DNA of 64,000 nt from AP-15 sp963724435 (GTDB lineage: Bacteria; Pseudomonadota; Alphaproteobacteria; ATCC43930; CGMCC-115725): NCBI GenBank assembly GCA_963724435.1, contig CAVRUN010000005.1, positions 248,001-312,000 of the forward strand, read 5' to 3'. Positions 1-10,894 of the stretch are shown piece by piece; position 1 is the first letter of the stretch; each line of letters opens with the position of its first letter. A program made the position numbers and the translations under genes. A model generated the notes under the pieces. It saw only the letters and a program-made list of their open reading frames with translations, was not told the origin of the DNA and did no database searches.

Positions 1-1
1 G

Positions 2-919
2 CGCTGGCGGTTGATCGTCGCCAACTCGCCGGCGGATTGGAAAGGCGAGCCCAGCCTGGCGCAATGCCAGGCGTTGATCGAGCAGCGCGGTCTTGGTCAT
101 ATACGGCTTGCCGATCCGCGCTGGACCGCGGTGTTTCGCATTCATCGCCGCGAAGCCGGGCATTTCCGTCAGGGCCGTGCGTTTCTGCTCGGCGACGCGG
201 CCCACATTCACAGCCCGGTCGGCGGCCAGGGCATGAATATGGGGATGCAGGACGCGTTCAATCTTGCTTGGAAGCTTGGTCTCGTGATCGGTCAGGGCGG
301 TAATCCGGCATTGCTCGACAGCTACGAGCCGGAGCGGCGGCCGATCGATGAGGCGGTACTGCGCCAGACCGACCGGGCGACGCGGCTCGTCTCGCTGCAC
401 GGCACCGTCACGCGCTTTGTGCGCGATCACCTGATGTCGTTGGCGACGCGGCTCCCGATGGTGGTCGAAAAGCTCGGCGAGGCGATCTCCGGGATTGCGA
501 TCGATTATCGGCAGAGCCCGATCGTCGAGGATCACGCCATCGGCGCCCCCGGCCCGCATGCCGGCGACCGCGCGCCTGACGCCATGGTCGAGGATCGCCG
601 GATCGGCGGAGGCTCGACGAGGCTCTACGAGCTATTCGCGGAGCATCGCCAAATGTTGCTGCTGGTCGGGGAGGGCACTGGTGCCACCCCGGATCTGCCG
701 GAATTGGCTCAGCGCGGGATCGCTATCCGGCGCATCACCGGCCCGGGTGGCTCCGGCGGCGATTTGATCGACGCCAAGGGCGAGGTCGCCACGCGCTACG
801 GATCGGCCGGCGCCGCTTATTTGATCCGGCCCGACGGCTATGTCGGCTTTCGCTGCACCTCGAGCGACATGCCACGCTACCTGCCCGGTCACCTGGCGAA
901 GCTGTTCGCAGGAGGCTGA
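2..919 (+). CDS. FAD-dependent aromatic monooxygenase, 3' part
   Basis: This is the C-terminal part of a group A flavoprotein hydroxylase (PheA/TfdB/MhpA type), which uses NAD(P)H and O2 to hydroxylate aromatic rings in the cytosol. The reading frame is open from base 2, so the gene starts outside the window; the TTG at 11 is probably not a real start. The second FAD-binding motif GDAAHIHSPVGGQGMN is intact, followed by the usual helix with AFNLAWKL. The last 110 or so residues look like the thioredoxin-like C-terminal domain of the phenol hydroxylase branch (GDRAPDA, then LYELF). The substrate cannot be read from the sequence. It ends about 230 bases before the ABC importer operon on the same strand, so a shared role in uptake and breakdown is possible but unproven. 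Confidence 0.88.
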   Translation, partial: RWRLIVANSPADWKGEPSLAQCQALIEQRGLGHIRLADPRWTAVFRIHRREAGHFRQGRAFLLGDAAHIHSPVGGQGMNMGMQDAFNLAWKLGLVIGQGGNPALLDSYEPERRPIDEAVLRQTDRATRLVSLHGTVTRFVRDHLMSLATRLPMVVEKLGEAISGIAIDYRQSPIVEDHAIGAPGPHAGDRAPDAMVEDRRIGGGSTRLYELFAEHRQMLLLVGEGTGATPDLPELAQRGIAIRRITGPGGSGGDLIDAKGEVATRYGSAGAAYLIRPDGYVGFRCTSSDMPRYLPGHLAKLFAGG

Positions 920-1067
920 TCGAGCTTTGCTTTTGAAGGGCGGATTTGCCCCTGCTTGAGCCGCGATCATCAGGACAAATCTTTGACGGCTTTCACGAAA
1001 GTGAATCAGGCGGGCGATAACTGTCTCTGAATTCTGACCAGCGCAAACGCTCCACCCCGAGCAGCGG

Positions 1068-1096
1068 TTGACAGGGAAAGCGGCGGCCGATACGAC
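1068..1096 (+). promoter_or_regulatory. candidate sigma70-type promoter of the ABC operon
   Basis: A perfect -35 box TTGACA (1068-1073) is followed after 17 bases by TACGAC (1091-1096), which matches three of six consensus -10 positions. It lies about 55 bases before the first ATPase gene, in the only sizeable gap upstream of the operon. The call rests on pattern and spacing alone. Confidence 0.35.
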
Positions 1097-1150
1097 ACCC
1101 CAAAGGAGAAGCCGAAAGCGCCAGGCGTCAACGGGGAGGAGAGCTGGTCA

Positions 1151-2191
1151 TTGCCGCCGCTGCTCGAAGTCAGGGATCTGCACGCCGAATTCCGCACCGG
1201 GCTGGGTGCGGTGCCGGCTGTCGACGGCATTTCCTATACGGTCGACCGCGGCGAGACGGTGGCGATCGTTGGCGAGAGCGGGTCGGGCAAAACCGCCGGC
1301 GCATTGTCGCTGTTGCGGCTGATCCCTGACCCGCCGGGGCGCATTACCGGCGGGCGGATTCTGTTTGACGGGCGCGATCTGTTGCAGCTGTCCGACGCCG
1401 AAATGCGTCAAGTGCGGGGCGGCGACATCGGCATGATCTTTCAGGAGCCGATGACCTCGCTGAACCCGGTATTAACGATCGGGCGGCAGATCACCGAAAC
1501 CCTCGAACAGCATCGCGGCGCCGATCGCGCGGCGGCGCAGGCACGCGCCCTCGAATTGCTGCGGCTGGTCGGCATCGCCGATCCGCAGCGCCAACTCAAG
1601 CAATACCCGCATCAATTGTCGGGCGGCATGCGCCAGCGGATCATGATCGCAATCGCCTTGGCCTGCGACCCCAAGCTGATCATCGCCGATGAGCCGACGA
1701 CCGCGCTCGATGTGACGATCCAGGCGCAGATCCTCGAATTGATGAAGGATCTGACGCGCCGGCTCGATGTTGCGCTGATCATCATCACCCACAATCTCGG
1801 GGTCGTCGCGCGCTACGCCAATCGGGTCAATGTCATGTATGCCGGCCGGATTGTCGAAAGCGGTTCAGCGGCTGCGATCTATCACGACCCGCGTCATCCC
1901 TATACGATCGCATTGCTGCGCTCGGTGCCGCGGCTGGACCGCCCGCGTCAGGCGCGGCTCGACCCGGTCGAGGGGCAGCCGCCCGATCTGACCCGGCTTG
2001 ACGTTGGCTGCGCGTTCCGGCCGCGCTGCCGGTTCGCGATCGAGGTTTGCGCGCGCAAGCGGCCGGCGCTCGACCCCGCCGGTAGTGCGGGCCATTTCGC
2101 GGCGTGCTTTCGCGCCAGCGAACTCGGGGCGGAAACGATTGGTGAGACGCAACGGCCACGCGAAACCGCGAGTGGGTTGGCCGGCGCGTGA
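1151..2191 (+). CDS. oligopeptide/dipeptide ABC importer ATPase (DppD/OppD type)
   Basis: This is the first of two ATPases that energise a family-5 solute-binding ABC importer at the inner membrane. Walker A GESGSGKT is at residues 41-48, signature LSGGMRQR near 156, and Walker B with ADEPTTALD around residue 180. The C-terminal cysteine-containing oligopeptide/dipeptide motif (GCAFRPRCRFAIEVC) is typical of this subfamily. The start is TTG, chosen because GGGGAGGA (1133-1140) sits 10 bases upstream and the first residues align with family members. Length of 346 residues is normal. It opens an operon continuing with four binding proteins, a second ATPase and two permeases. Confidence 0.93.
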   Translation: MPPLLEVRDLHAEFRTGLGAVPAVDGISYTVDRGETVAIVGESGSGKTAGALSLLRLIPDPPGRITGGRILFDGRDLLQLSDAEMRQVRGGDIGMIFQEPMTSLNPVLTIGRQITETLEQHRGADRAAAQARALELLRLVGIADPQRQLKQYPHQLSGGMRQRIMIAIALACDPKLIIADEPTTALDVTIQAQILELMKDLTRRLDVALIIITHNLGVVARYANRVNVMYAGRIVESGSAAAIYHDPRHPYTIALLRSVPRLDRPRQARLDPVEGQPPDLTRLDVGCAFRPRCRFAIEVCARKRPALDPAGSAGHFAACFRASELGAETIGETQRPRETASGLAGA

Positions 2192-2215
2192 CAAGCTGAA
2201 TTCCGGGAGGGGACC

Positions 2216-3835
2216 ATGAAAATCGCAATAGCTCTGCGGTATGTAGGGTTGAGCGCCGCCATGATCCTGTTCATGACCGGGGCAGCAGCCGCGGCGAGCG
2301 AAGAGGAAGCGCCAAAGCGCGGCGGAATCTTGACCTACATGATCCCGGCCGACGCGCCGCCGAGCTTTGACGGTCATCGCGAGGGTACCTTCGCGACCCT
2401 GCAGTCGATGGCGCCGTTTTACAGCGTGCTGATCCGGATCAATCCGGAAAACCCGTCATCGACGACCGATTTCGTCTGCGATTTGTGTACGGTGATGCCG
2501 CAGCCGACCGATGATGGCAAGACCTACACCTTCAAAATCCGCGACGGGGTCAAATTCCACGACGGTTCGCCATTAACTGCAGCCGACGTGGCGGCGAGCT
2601 GGGAACACATCATTCACCCACCCAAGGACGTGATAAGCCCGCGCCAAAACTGGTACTCTATGGTCGATACGATCACCGCACCCGACCCGTCGACGGTTGT
2701 CTTTCATCTGAAATTCGCCACCAGCGCATTTTTGCCGGCATTGGCCGATCCCTTCACCTTTGTCTACCAAAAGGCAAAGCTCGATCAGGACCCGCGCTGG
2801 TACGAGAAAAATGTCCTTGGCTCGGGGCCGTTCAAGTTTGTCGAATATCAGACGGGTCAGGCGGTCAAGGGGGCGCGCAACCCCGATTATTATCACAAGG
2901 GACTGCCCTATCTCGACGGCTTCACCGCGATTTTCGCCGACAAGCAGGCGGTCCGGGTCGACGCCATCCGCGCCGACCGCGCAGCGATGGAATTCCGCGG
3001 CTTGCCGCCGGCGGCCCGCGACGAGCTCAAGAAGGCGCTCGGCGACAAACTGGACGTCCAGGAAAGCGACTGGAATTGCGGCAGCCTTGTCATCCTCAAT
3101 CACAAACACAAGCCGTTCGATGATGCCCGGGTACGCCGCGCGTTGAGCCTGGCGATCGACCGCTGGAACGGCGCCCCGGCGCTTGCCAAGATCGCGATCG
3201 TGCGCAGGGTCGGGGGCATCGTCTTTCCCGGCTCGCCGCTGGCGGCGAACAAGCAGGAGCTCGAGCAGATCGCCGGGTTTTGGCCTGACATCGAGAAATC
3301 GCGCGCCGAGGCGCGGCAGCTGTTAAAGGAAGCAGGCGCCGAAGGACTCAGCTTTGAGCTTTTGAACCGGGGTGTCGACCAGCCCTATAAATATGTCGGC
3401 ACCTGGCTGATCGACCAATGGAGCAAGATCGGGCTCCACGTGACGCAACGCGTGATGCCGACCGGCCCGGAATTGGACGCGATGCGCAGCGGCAACTTCC
3501 AGATTGTCCTGCAAGCAAATTGCCACGGTGTGCCGAACCCGCTGCTCGACGTTCAGGAATATCTGCCGAGTTCGGTCTACGAGGCGAATTATGGCTACTA
3601 CGAAGACCCACAAGAAGTGGATCTTTACAATAAGATGCTGCGCGAGACCGACTTCACCAAACAGCGCGCGCTGATGCGCCAGTTCGAGAAATACGTCCTT
3701 GACGACCAGGCCCACGAGATTTGGGTGGTGTGGTGGAACCGGATCATTCCGTATCGATCCTATGTAAAAGGCTGGAAGATCAGCCCGAGCCACTACATCA
3801 ACCAGGATTTGGCGACAGTGTGGCTGGATAAGTAA
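2216..3835 (+). CDS. family-5 extracellular solute-binding protein, paralogue 1
   Basis: This is the periplasmic receptor of a peptide/nickel/opine-type ABC importer (SBP_bac_5 fold). A signal peptide spans roughly residues 1-25, with a hydrophobic core and an AAA cleavage region. GGGAGGGG lies just before the ATG. The mature protein begins with the block KRGGILTYMIPADAPPSF, shared by all four paralogues in the operon. Cysteines include a VCDLC pair near residue 85 plus Cys288 (WNCG) and Cys436 (ANCHG). Length of 539 residues is usual. The ligand is unknown. The stop codon is followed by the next paralogue with almost no gap, suggesting tandem duplication. Confidence 0.92.
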   Translation: MKIAIALRYVGLSAAMILFMTGAAAAASEEEAPKRGGILTYMIPADAPPSFDGHREGTFATLQSMAPFYSVLIRINPENPSSTTDFVCDLCTVMPQPTDDGKTYTFKIRDGVKFHDGSPLTAADVAASWEHIIHPPKDVISPRQNWYSMVDTITAPDPSTVVFHLKFATSAFLPALADPFTFVYQKAKLDQDPRWYEKNVLGSGPFKFVEYQTGQAVKGARNPDYYHKGLPYLDGFTAIFADKQAVRVDAIRADRAAMEFRGLPPAARDELKKALGDKLDVQESDWNCGSLVILNHKHKPFDDARVRRALSLAIDRWNGAPALAKIAIVRRVGGIVFPGSPLAANKQELEQIAGFWPDIEKSRAEARQLLKEAGAEGLSFELLNRGVDQPYKYVGTWLIDQWSKIGLHVTQRVMPTGPELDAMRSGNFQIVLQANCHGVPNPLLDVQEYLPSSVYEANYGYYEDPQEVDLYNKMLRETDFTKQRALMRQFEKYVLDDQAHEIWVVWWNRIIPYRSYVKGWKISPSHYINQDLATVWLDK

Positions 3836-3856
3836 ATGATCAGTGCAGGTGCAGTA

Positions 3857-5455
3857 ATGTTAAAAGCGATAGCGTTGGCTGCGATCTTGGCCATTGCGTC
3901 GATGGCGGCGCAGGCTGCGGATGAGGAGGCGCCAAAGCGCGGCGGCATCCTGACCTATATGATCCCGGCAGACGCGCCGCCGAGCTTTGATGCGCATCGC
4001 GAGAGCACCTATGCGACAGTGCATGCGGTGGCGCCTTTTTACAGCGTGCTGATCCGCGTCAATCCAGAAAATCCGGAGAACACAACCGATCTCGTTTGCG
4101 ATCTATGCACTGACATGCCGCAGTCGACCGATGACGGCAAGACCTACACCTTTAAGATCCGCGTCGGCGTCAAGTTTCACGACGGCTCGCCGCTGACGGC
4201 TTACGACATCGCGGCGACCTTTAATGACATCGTGTTTCCCCCCAAAGGGGTGCTCAGCGCGCGCGAAAGCAATTTCTTAATGATCGACAAGATCGAAGCG
4301 CCGGATGCCAACACCGTCGTCTTCCATTTGAAATTTGCGACCAACGCGTTCCTGCCCGCGATCGCCGACCCCTTTAACATGATTTATGAAAAGAAGATCC
4401 TCGACAAGGACCCGCGCTGGTACGAAACCCATGTCATGGGGTCCGGACCGTTTAAATTCGTCGAATACCAGACCGGTCAATCGATTAAGGGAGAGAGAAA
4501 CCCCGATTACTATCACAAAGGATTGCCGTACCTTGATGGGTTCCTCGGCATCTTTGCCGACAAGCAGGCAGTCCGCGTCGATGCGATCCGCAGCGACCGG
4601 GCAGCGATCGAATTTCGCGGGATGCCGCCAGCCGCACGCGACGAACTCAAGGCGGCACTCGGCGACAAGCTCGCGGTGCAGCAGAGCGACTGGAATGTCG
4701 GCAGCGCAATAACGCCAAACCACAAGAAAAAGCCGTTCGACGACCCGCGGGTGCGGCGCGCCCTGAGCCTGGCGGTCGATCGCTGGGGCGGGGCCGGGCC
4801 GTTGTCAAAGATCGCGATTGTGCACACCGTCGGCGGTATCGTTTTTCCCGGTTCGCCTTTAGCGGCCACAAAGGAAGAATTACAGCAGATCGCCGGCTAC
4901 TGGCCCGATATTGAAAAATCGCGGGCCGAGGCGCGTCGCTTGTTAAAGGAGGCCGGCGCCGAGGGGCTGTCCTTTGAGCTTTTGAACCGCAATGTCGACC
5001 AGCCCTACAAATATGTTGCGACCTGGCTGATCGACCAATGGAGCAAGGTCGGACTGCACGTCACCCAGCGCGTTCTGCCGACCGGGCCGTGGTTCGACGC
5101 GATGCGGAATGGCAATTTCGATGTCGTGGTCGAGGCCCCAGGTCATGGGTTTGTCAACCCATTGCTCGATATACAAAAATTCCTTCCGGAATCGGTCGAC
5201 GCCGAAAACTATGCGCATTACCAAGATGATAAAGAGGTCGCGATGTATCAGCAGATGCTGCGCGAGACCGATCCGGCAAAACAGCGCGACCAGATGCGCC
5301 ACTTAGAGAAATACTTGCTCGACGATCAGGCGCACGAAATCTATTTGCTGTGGTGGTACCGGATCGTGCCGTACCGCTCCTACGTCAAAGGCTGGAAGAT
5401 TAGCCCGACGCATTTCATCAACCAGGATTTGGCGACAATTTGGCTAGACAAGTAA
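3857..5455 (+). CDS. family-5 extracellular solute-binding protein, paralogue 2
   Basis: This is a second periplasmic receptor of the same importer, closely similar to paralogue 1 along its whole length. The ATG at 3857 is preferred because it starts a normal signal peptide (MLKAIALAAILAIASMAAQA); an ATG directly after the previous stop at 3836 would add seven residues before it. It keeps the shared KRGGILTYMIP start and the VCDLC pair. It differs from the other three in lacking both other conserved cysteines: WNVG replaces WNCG and APGHG replaces ANCHG. That joint loss suggests a disulphide, or paired ligand contacts, missing only here. Ligand unknown. Confidence 0.91.
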   Translation: MLKAIALAAILAIASMAAQAADEEAPKRGGILTYMIPADAPPSFDAHRESTYATVHAVAPFYSVLIRVNPENPENTTDLVCDLCTDMPQSTDDGKTYTFKIRVGVKFHDGSPLTAYDIAATFNDIVFPPKGVLSARESNFLMIDKIEAPDANTVVFHLKFATNAFLPAIADPFNMIYEKKILDKDPRWYETHVMGSGPFKFVEYQTGQSIKGERNPDYYHKGLPYLDGFLGIFADKQAVRVDAIRSDRAAIEFRGMPPAARDELKAALGDKLAVQQSDWNVGSAITPNHKKKPFDDPRVRRALSLAVDRWGGAGPLSKIAIVHTVGGIVFPGSPLAATKEELQQIAGYWPDIEKSRAEARRLLKEAGAEGLSFELLNRNVDQPYKYVATWLIDQWSKVGLHVTQRVLPTGPWFDAMRNGNFDVVVEAPGHGFVNPLLDIQKFLPESVDAENYAHYQDDKEVAMYQQMLRETDPAKQRDQMRHLEKYLLDDQAHEIYLLWWYRIVPYRSYVKGWKISPTHFINQDLATIWLDK

Positions 5456-5521
5456 ACGCGATGCCAGCAGGTCTTACGACCAAATGGCAATGAGAAAAAC
5501 CTTAGGGATCAAGAGACAACT

Positions 5522-5537
5522 AGGAGGCAGGAGAGTG
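5522..5537 (+). promoter_or_regulatory. strong ribosome binding site deciding a GTG start
   Basis: AGGAGG at 5522-5527 lies seven bases before GTG at 5535. An in-frame ATG at 5484 would add 17 mostly basic residues before the signal peptide and has no comparable ribosome binding site. Confidence 0.7.
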
Positions 5538-7139
5538 TACTTTAAGACAGCGCTATTGGCAGCAACGCTGGGTGTGACGGCATTTGCCGCTTCGGCCGGG
5601 CAGGATGAGGAAGCGCCAAAACGCGGCGGCACCTTGACGTATATGATCCCGGCCGACGCGCCGCCGAGCTTTGACGCACATCGCGAGGAGACCTACGCGA
5701 CGATCCACTCGGCGGCACCTTTTTACAGCGTCTTGATCCGCGCCGATCCCTACAATCCGGGCAAGACCGATGATCTCGTCTGCGATCTGTGCACGGCAAT
5801 GCCAAAGCCGACCGATGACGGCAAAACCTATACCTTCAAGATCCGCGACGGGGTCAAATTCACCGACGGCTCGCCATTGACAGCGGAAGATGTCGCGGCG
5901 AGCTGGAACGAGATCATCTTTCCGCCCAAAGGCGTCATCAGCGCCCGTCAGAGCAATTTTGTCATGGTCGATAAGGTCGAGGCGACTGATCCGTCGACCG
6001 TGGTCTTTCATCTGAAATTCGCGACCGACGCGTTTCTGCCGGCACTGGCCGACCCCTATGCCTGGATCTACAAAAAGGCGGTCCTCGATAAAGACCCGCA
6101 TTGGTACGAGAAAAACATACTCGGGTCCGGCCCATTCAAGTTTGTCAGATACGACACCGGCCAATCGATCACGGGTGAGCGCAACCCCGACTACTTCCGT
6201 GCCGGGTTACCTTATCTCGATGGCTTTACCGGCATCTATGCCGAAAAACAGGCGATCCGCGTCGAGGCGATCCGCGCCGACCGGGCGGCAATCGAATTTC
6301 GCGGCTTCCCGCCCGCTACGGTCGACGAGCTGAAAAAGGCGCTCGGTGACAAGATTACGGTGCAGACCAGCGATTGGAATTGCGGCGGGGTGATAACCCC
6401 GAACCACAAGAAAAAGCCGTTTGACGACGTCCGCGTACGGCGCGCCCTGACCTTGGCGATCGATCGCTGGGGTAGCGCGCCGGAATTGTCCAAGATCGCG
6501 ATCGTTCATACCGTCGGCGGCCTGACTTTCCCGGACTCGCCGCTCGCCCCGACAAAGGAAGAGTTGCAGCAGATCGCCGGCTATTGGCCGGACATCGAAA
6601 AGTCGCGAGCCGAAGCGCGGCGTTTGCTGAAGGAAGCGGGAGCTGAAGGGCTCAGCTTCACGCTGCTAAACCGCAATGTCGACCAGCCATACAAATATTA
6701 CGGAATCTGGGCAGTCGACCAGTGGAGCAAGATCGGACTGCACGTGACGCAAAAGGTATTGCCGACCGGGCCGTGGTTCGAGGCGTTGCGCAGCGGCAAT
6801 TTCGAGGTCACCACCGAGGGTAACTGCCAGAACGTCGTCAATCCGCTCGCTGATGTCGGCAAATACTTGCCGCATTCGGTGTCGAGCTCGAACTATGGGC
6901 AGTTCGACGACCCCAAAGAAATCGAGATGTACAATCAGCAATTGCGTGAGCTCGACAAAACCAAGCAAAAGGCTGATCTGATCGCATTCAATAAATACGT
7001 GCTCGACGAGCAGGCTCACGCGATCTATTTGCTGTGGTGGCAGCGGGTCGTACCCTACCGGTCCTATGTGAAAGGCTGGAAGATCGGCCCCAGTCATTAC
7101 GTCAATCAGGATTTGGCGACGATCTGGCTCGACAAATAA
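5535..7139 (+). CDS. family-5 extracellular solute-binding protein, paralogue 3
   Basis: This is the third periplasmic receptor of the importer. With the GTG start at 5535 the protein begins with a clean signal peptide (hydrophobic segment ending FAASA) followed by the shared EEAPKRGGTLTYMIP block. The paired cysteines are present (WNCGG about residue 283, GNCQN about residue 431), as is VCDLC. The ligand-facing C-terminal half differs more from paralogues 1 and 2 than the N-terminal half, which would fit divergence in specificity. The second ATPase gene follows after 19 bases, so the genes are surely cotranscribed. Confidence 0.91.
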   Translation: MYFKTALLAATLGVTAFAASAGQDEEAPKRGGTLTYMIPADAPPSFDAHREETYATIHSAAPFYSVLIRADPYNPGKTDDLVCDLCTAMPKPTDDGKTYTFKIRDGVKFTDGSPLTAEDVAASWNEIIFPPKGVISARQSNFVMVDKVEATDPSTVVFHLKFATDAFLPALADPYAWIYKKAVLDKDPHWYEKNILGSGPFKFVRYDTGQSITGERNPDYFRAGLPYLDGFTGIYAEKQAIRVEAIRADRAAIEFRGFPPATVDELKKALGDKITVQTSDWNCGGVITPNHKKKPFDDVRVRRALTLAIDRWGSAPELSKIAIVHTVGGLTFPDSPLAPTKEELQQIAGYWPDIEKSRAEARRLLKEAGAEGLSFTLLNRNVDQPYKYYGIWAVDQWSKIGLHVTQKVLPTGPWFEALRSGNFEVTTEGNCQNVVNPLADVGKYLPHSVSSSNYGQFDDPKEIEMYNQQLRELDKTKQKADLIAFNKYVLDEQAHAIYLLWWQRVVPYRSYVKGWKIGPSHYVNQDLATIWLDK

Positions 7140-7158
7140 AGGCGAGCGAGCGCGAGAA

Positions 7159-8166
<1,008 letters not shown>

Positions 8167-8174
8167 AGATCAAC

Positions 8175-8190
8175 GCGGCCAAAGAGCCGC
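8175..8190 (+). other. small intercistronic hairpin
   Basis: GCGGC and GCCGC form a five-base stem with a six-base loop between the second ATPase and binding protein 4. There is no T-run, so it is not a clear terminator. It could mark an RNA processing or stability point ahead of the receptor gene; the function is not shown by the sequence. Confidence 0.25.
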
Positions 8191-8232
8191 TAAACAACAA
8201 TACAAAAAACTAAGTCTGAACGGGAGGTAGAA

Positions 8233-9837
8233 ATGAAGTTCCGGTCGAGATTGGCCGCCGCGGCGGCTGTCTTCGCGCTGACGACGACTGTGGCGAGAGC
8301 GCATGAGGAGTCGCCTAAATATGGCGGCACCTTAACCTACATGATCCCGGCCGATGCGCCGCCGAGCTTTGACGCGCATCGCGAGACTACCTTCGCAACA
8401 ATCCATTCGGCGGCGCCGTTCTATAGCCTGCTGGTCCGCGTCAACCCCAACAACCCATCCTCAACGACCAACTTTGTTTGCGATCTATGCACCGTGATGC
8501 CGACGCCGACCGATGGCGGCAAGACCTACACCTTCAACATTCGCACCGGCGTTAAATTCGCCGATGGGTCGCCGTTGACCGCCGCCGATGTCGCCGCCAG
8601 CTGGAATGAAATCATCTTCCCACCGCCGGGAATTTTAAGCCCGCGCCAGAGTCATTACATGATGGTCGACAAGGTGGAGGCATCTGACTCGGAGACCGTT
8701 GTTTTCCACCTCAAATTTCCGACCAATGCTTTCTTGCCGGCGCTGGCGGATCCCTACTCTTGGATCTATCAGAAGAAGATCCTGGATAAAGACCCGCGCT
8801 GGTACGAGAAGAATATTATGGGCTCGGGCCCATTCAAATTTGCCGGCTACCAGATCGGTCAGTCGATCACGGGCGTGCGCAACCCGGATTACTACCGTAA
8901 GGGGTTGCCTTATCTGGATGGCTTTGTCGGCATCTATGCCCCGCAACAGGTGATTCAGATCGATGCCCTGCGCAGTGACCGGGCGGCGATCGAGTTCCGC
9001 GGCTATCCGCCGGCAGCGATCGACGAACTCAAGCGCGAACTCGGTGACAAGATTGCGACCCAGCAAAGCGACTGGAACTGTGGCAGTTTTATCGAAATCA
9101 ACCACAAGAAAAAGCCGTTCGATGACGTCCGGGTTCGGCGCGCACTGAGTTTGGCGATCGACCGGTGGGGCACCGCGCCGCTGATCTCGAAGATTGCCAA
9201 TGTCCGCACCGTTGGGGGGATCGTGTTTCCCGGCTCGCCGCTGGCCGCAACCAAAGAAGAGCTGCAGAAGATCGCGGGATGGTGGCCCGATATCGAAAAG
9301 TCGCGGGCCGAGGCCAAGCGGCTGCTAAAAGAGGCGGGTGCAGAAGGGCTGAGCTTCGAGCTGCTAAATCGCAATGTCGATCAGCCCTACAAATACAACG
9401 CCAATTGGGTCATCGACAATTGGAGCAAGATCGGGCTGCATGTGACGCAGCGCGTGCTGCCAACCGGCCCGTGGTTCACTGCGTTTCGACAAGGGAACTT
9501 CGACGTGGGGGTCATCGGCAACTGCCAGAGCGTGGTCAATCCGCTGCTCGACGTGCAGCGATATCTGCCGCCCTCGGTCTACGCCGGGAATTACGGGCGG
9601 TTCGAGGACCAGCAGGCGGTCGGTATCTACGACAAGATGCTGCGCGAGACCGATGCCGCAAAACAGCGGGCCTTGATGCGGAAATTCGAAACTCACGTTC
9701 TGAACGACCAGGCGCACGAGCTCTTTCTGTTGTGGTGGTACCGGATTGTACCCTATCGGTCCTATGTCGAAGGCTGGAAGATCAGCCCGAGCCACTACCT
9801 CAACCAGGACCTAGCGACGATTTGGCTGAACAAGTAG
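8233..9837 (+). CDS. family-5 extracellular solute-binding protein, paralogue 4
   Basis: This is the fourth periplasmic receptor in the operon. GGGAGG lies six bases before the ATG, and a signal peptide ends near residue 23 (ARA). The mature start is shortened to HEESPKYGGTLTYMIP, but the rest aligns with the other three, including VCDLC, WNCGS (Cys283) and GNCQS (Cys431). The permease genes follow directly, so this is the receptor gene in the position usual for a single-receptor dpp operon and may be the ancestral copy. Ligand unknown. Confidence 0.92.
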   Translation: MKFRSRLAAAAAVFALTTTVARAHEESPKYGGTLTYMIPADAPPSFDAHRETTFATIHSAAPFYSLLVRVNPNNPSSTTNFVCDLCTVMPTPTDGGKTYTFNIRTGVKFADGSPLTAADVAASWNEIIFPPPGILSPRQSHYMMVDKVEASDSETVVFHLKFPTNAFLPALADPYSWIYQKKILDKDPRWYEKNIMGSGPFKFAGYQIGQSITGVRNPDYYRKGLPYLDGFVGIYAPQQVIQIDALRSDRAAIEFRGYPPAAIDELKRELGDKIATQQSDWNCGSFIEINHKKKPFDDVRVRRALSLAIDRWGTAPLISKIANVRTVGGIVFPGSPLAATKEELQKIAGWWPDIEKSRAEAKRLLKEAGAEGLSFELLNRNVDQPYKYNANWVIDNWSKIGLHVTQRVLPTGPWFTAFRQGNFDVGVIGNCQSVVNPLLDVQRYLPPSVYAGNYGRFEDQQAVGIYDKMLRETDAAKQRALMRKFETHVLNDQAHELFLLWWYRIVPYRSYVEGWKISPSHYLNQDLATIWLNK

Positions 9838-9915
9838 ATTAACTTGACCCGGGCGCGGTGCCGGTGGTGGGTTTGGCGGCGGCATCGCGGCGGGCGTTTA
9901 GATCGAGGGCGGCAA

Positions 9916-10887
9916 ATGTATCGCTATATCATCAGTCGCCTGCTGTTGGTGGTGCCGACCTTGATCGGGGCGGCGGCATTGGTTTTTTTGCTGATGCGGC
10001 TGATACCGGGTGATATCTGCGTGACCCGCCTCGGCTCGGGGGGCGGCACGTTTGACGAGCGCGCGGTAACCGCCTGCCACGCCCAACTCGGTCTCGATCG
10101 CCCGGTGATCCTGCAATTCTTCGATTTTATCTGGGGATTGTTTCGGTTCGATTTTGGCACCTCGATGTGGTCGGGGAAGCCAGTCTCCTACGAAATCGCG
10201 GCGCGCTTTCCGATCTCGCTTGAAATCGCGATCCTGGCGACGGTGGTCGCTATCGTCATTGCGATCCCGCTCGGCACGATCTCGGCGTTGAAGCAGAACA
10301 GCGTGACCGATGTCTTTGTGCGAACCGTCGCGATCGCCGGTCTTGCGACCCCGTCCTTCTGGCTCGGCATCCTGATTATTCTGTTGATCCTGAACGTCTC
10401 GCAGGCGGCGTTTGGCGCGCCGTGGATGCCGCCGATCGACTATGTGCCGATCTGGAAGGACCCGCTGCGCAACCTGTCATTGGCGATTTGGCCGGCGATT
10501 GCCGTTGGCTATCGCTATGCGGCGGTGACGATGCGGATGACACGATCGACGATGCTCGAAGTATTGCGCGAGGATTATATCCGCACTGCTCGCGCTAAAG
10601 GGCTATTGGAGCGCATCATCATCAACCGGCACGCGTTAAAGAACGCACTGCTGCCGGTCGTCACCCTGATCGGCATCGAATCCGCGTTTCTGATCGGCGG
10701 CCTCGTCGTAACCGAGCAAGTCTTTAATCTGAACGGCATCGGCCGTTTATTTGTGCAGGCCGTGCAAAACCAGGACTACACATTAACCCAGGCATTGGTG
10801 ATGCTGGTCGTCGCCGTGTTTGTCTTTACCAACACCTTTGTCGACTTGGTCTACGCTTGGCTCGACCCCCGCATCCGCTACACGTGA
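9916..10887 (+). CDS. ABC importer permease, DppB type
   Basis: This is an inner-membrane permease of the oligopeptide/dipeptide importer. The ATG at 9916 starts the typical N-terminus MYRYIISRLLLVVPTLIGA with the first membrane helix; an in-frame TTG at 9844 would add an implausible arginine/tryptophan-rich stretch. About six membrane segments are visible. The EAA loop that docks on the ATPases reads EDYIRTARAKGL. The large periplasmic loop after helix 1 contains CVTRLGSGG and TACHAQLGLD. Length of 323 residues is typical. The DppC partner starts seven bases after its stop. Confidence 0.92.
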   Translation: MYRYIISRLLLVVPTLIGAAALVFLLMRLIPGDICVTRLGSGGGTFDERAVTACHAQLGLDRPVILQFFDFIWGLFRFDFGTSMWSGKPVSYEIAARFPISLEIAILATVVAIVIAIPLGTISALKQNSVTDVFVRTVAIAGLATPSFWLGILIILLILNVSQAAFGAPWMPPIDYVPIWKDPLRNLSLAIWPAIAVGYRYAAVTMRMTRSTMLEVLREDYIRTARAKGLLERIIINRHALKNALLPVVTLIGIESAFLIGGLVVTEQVFNLNGIGRLFVQAVQNQDYTLTQALVMLVVAVFVFTNTFVDLVYAWLDPRIRYT

Positions 10888-10894
10888 GCGCATC

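Noticed and set aside
3836..3857. ATG at 3836 as the start of receptor 2
   Set aside because: It abuts the previous stop and adds MISAGAV before a normal signal peptide that begins at 3857.
9165..9842. A 225-residue open frame on the plus strand
   Set aside because: It is a frame-shifted shadow of solute-binding protein 4, whose frame has clear family sequence.
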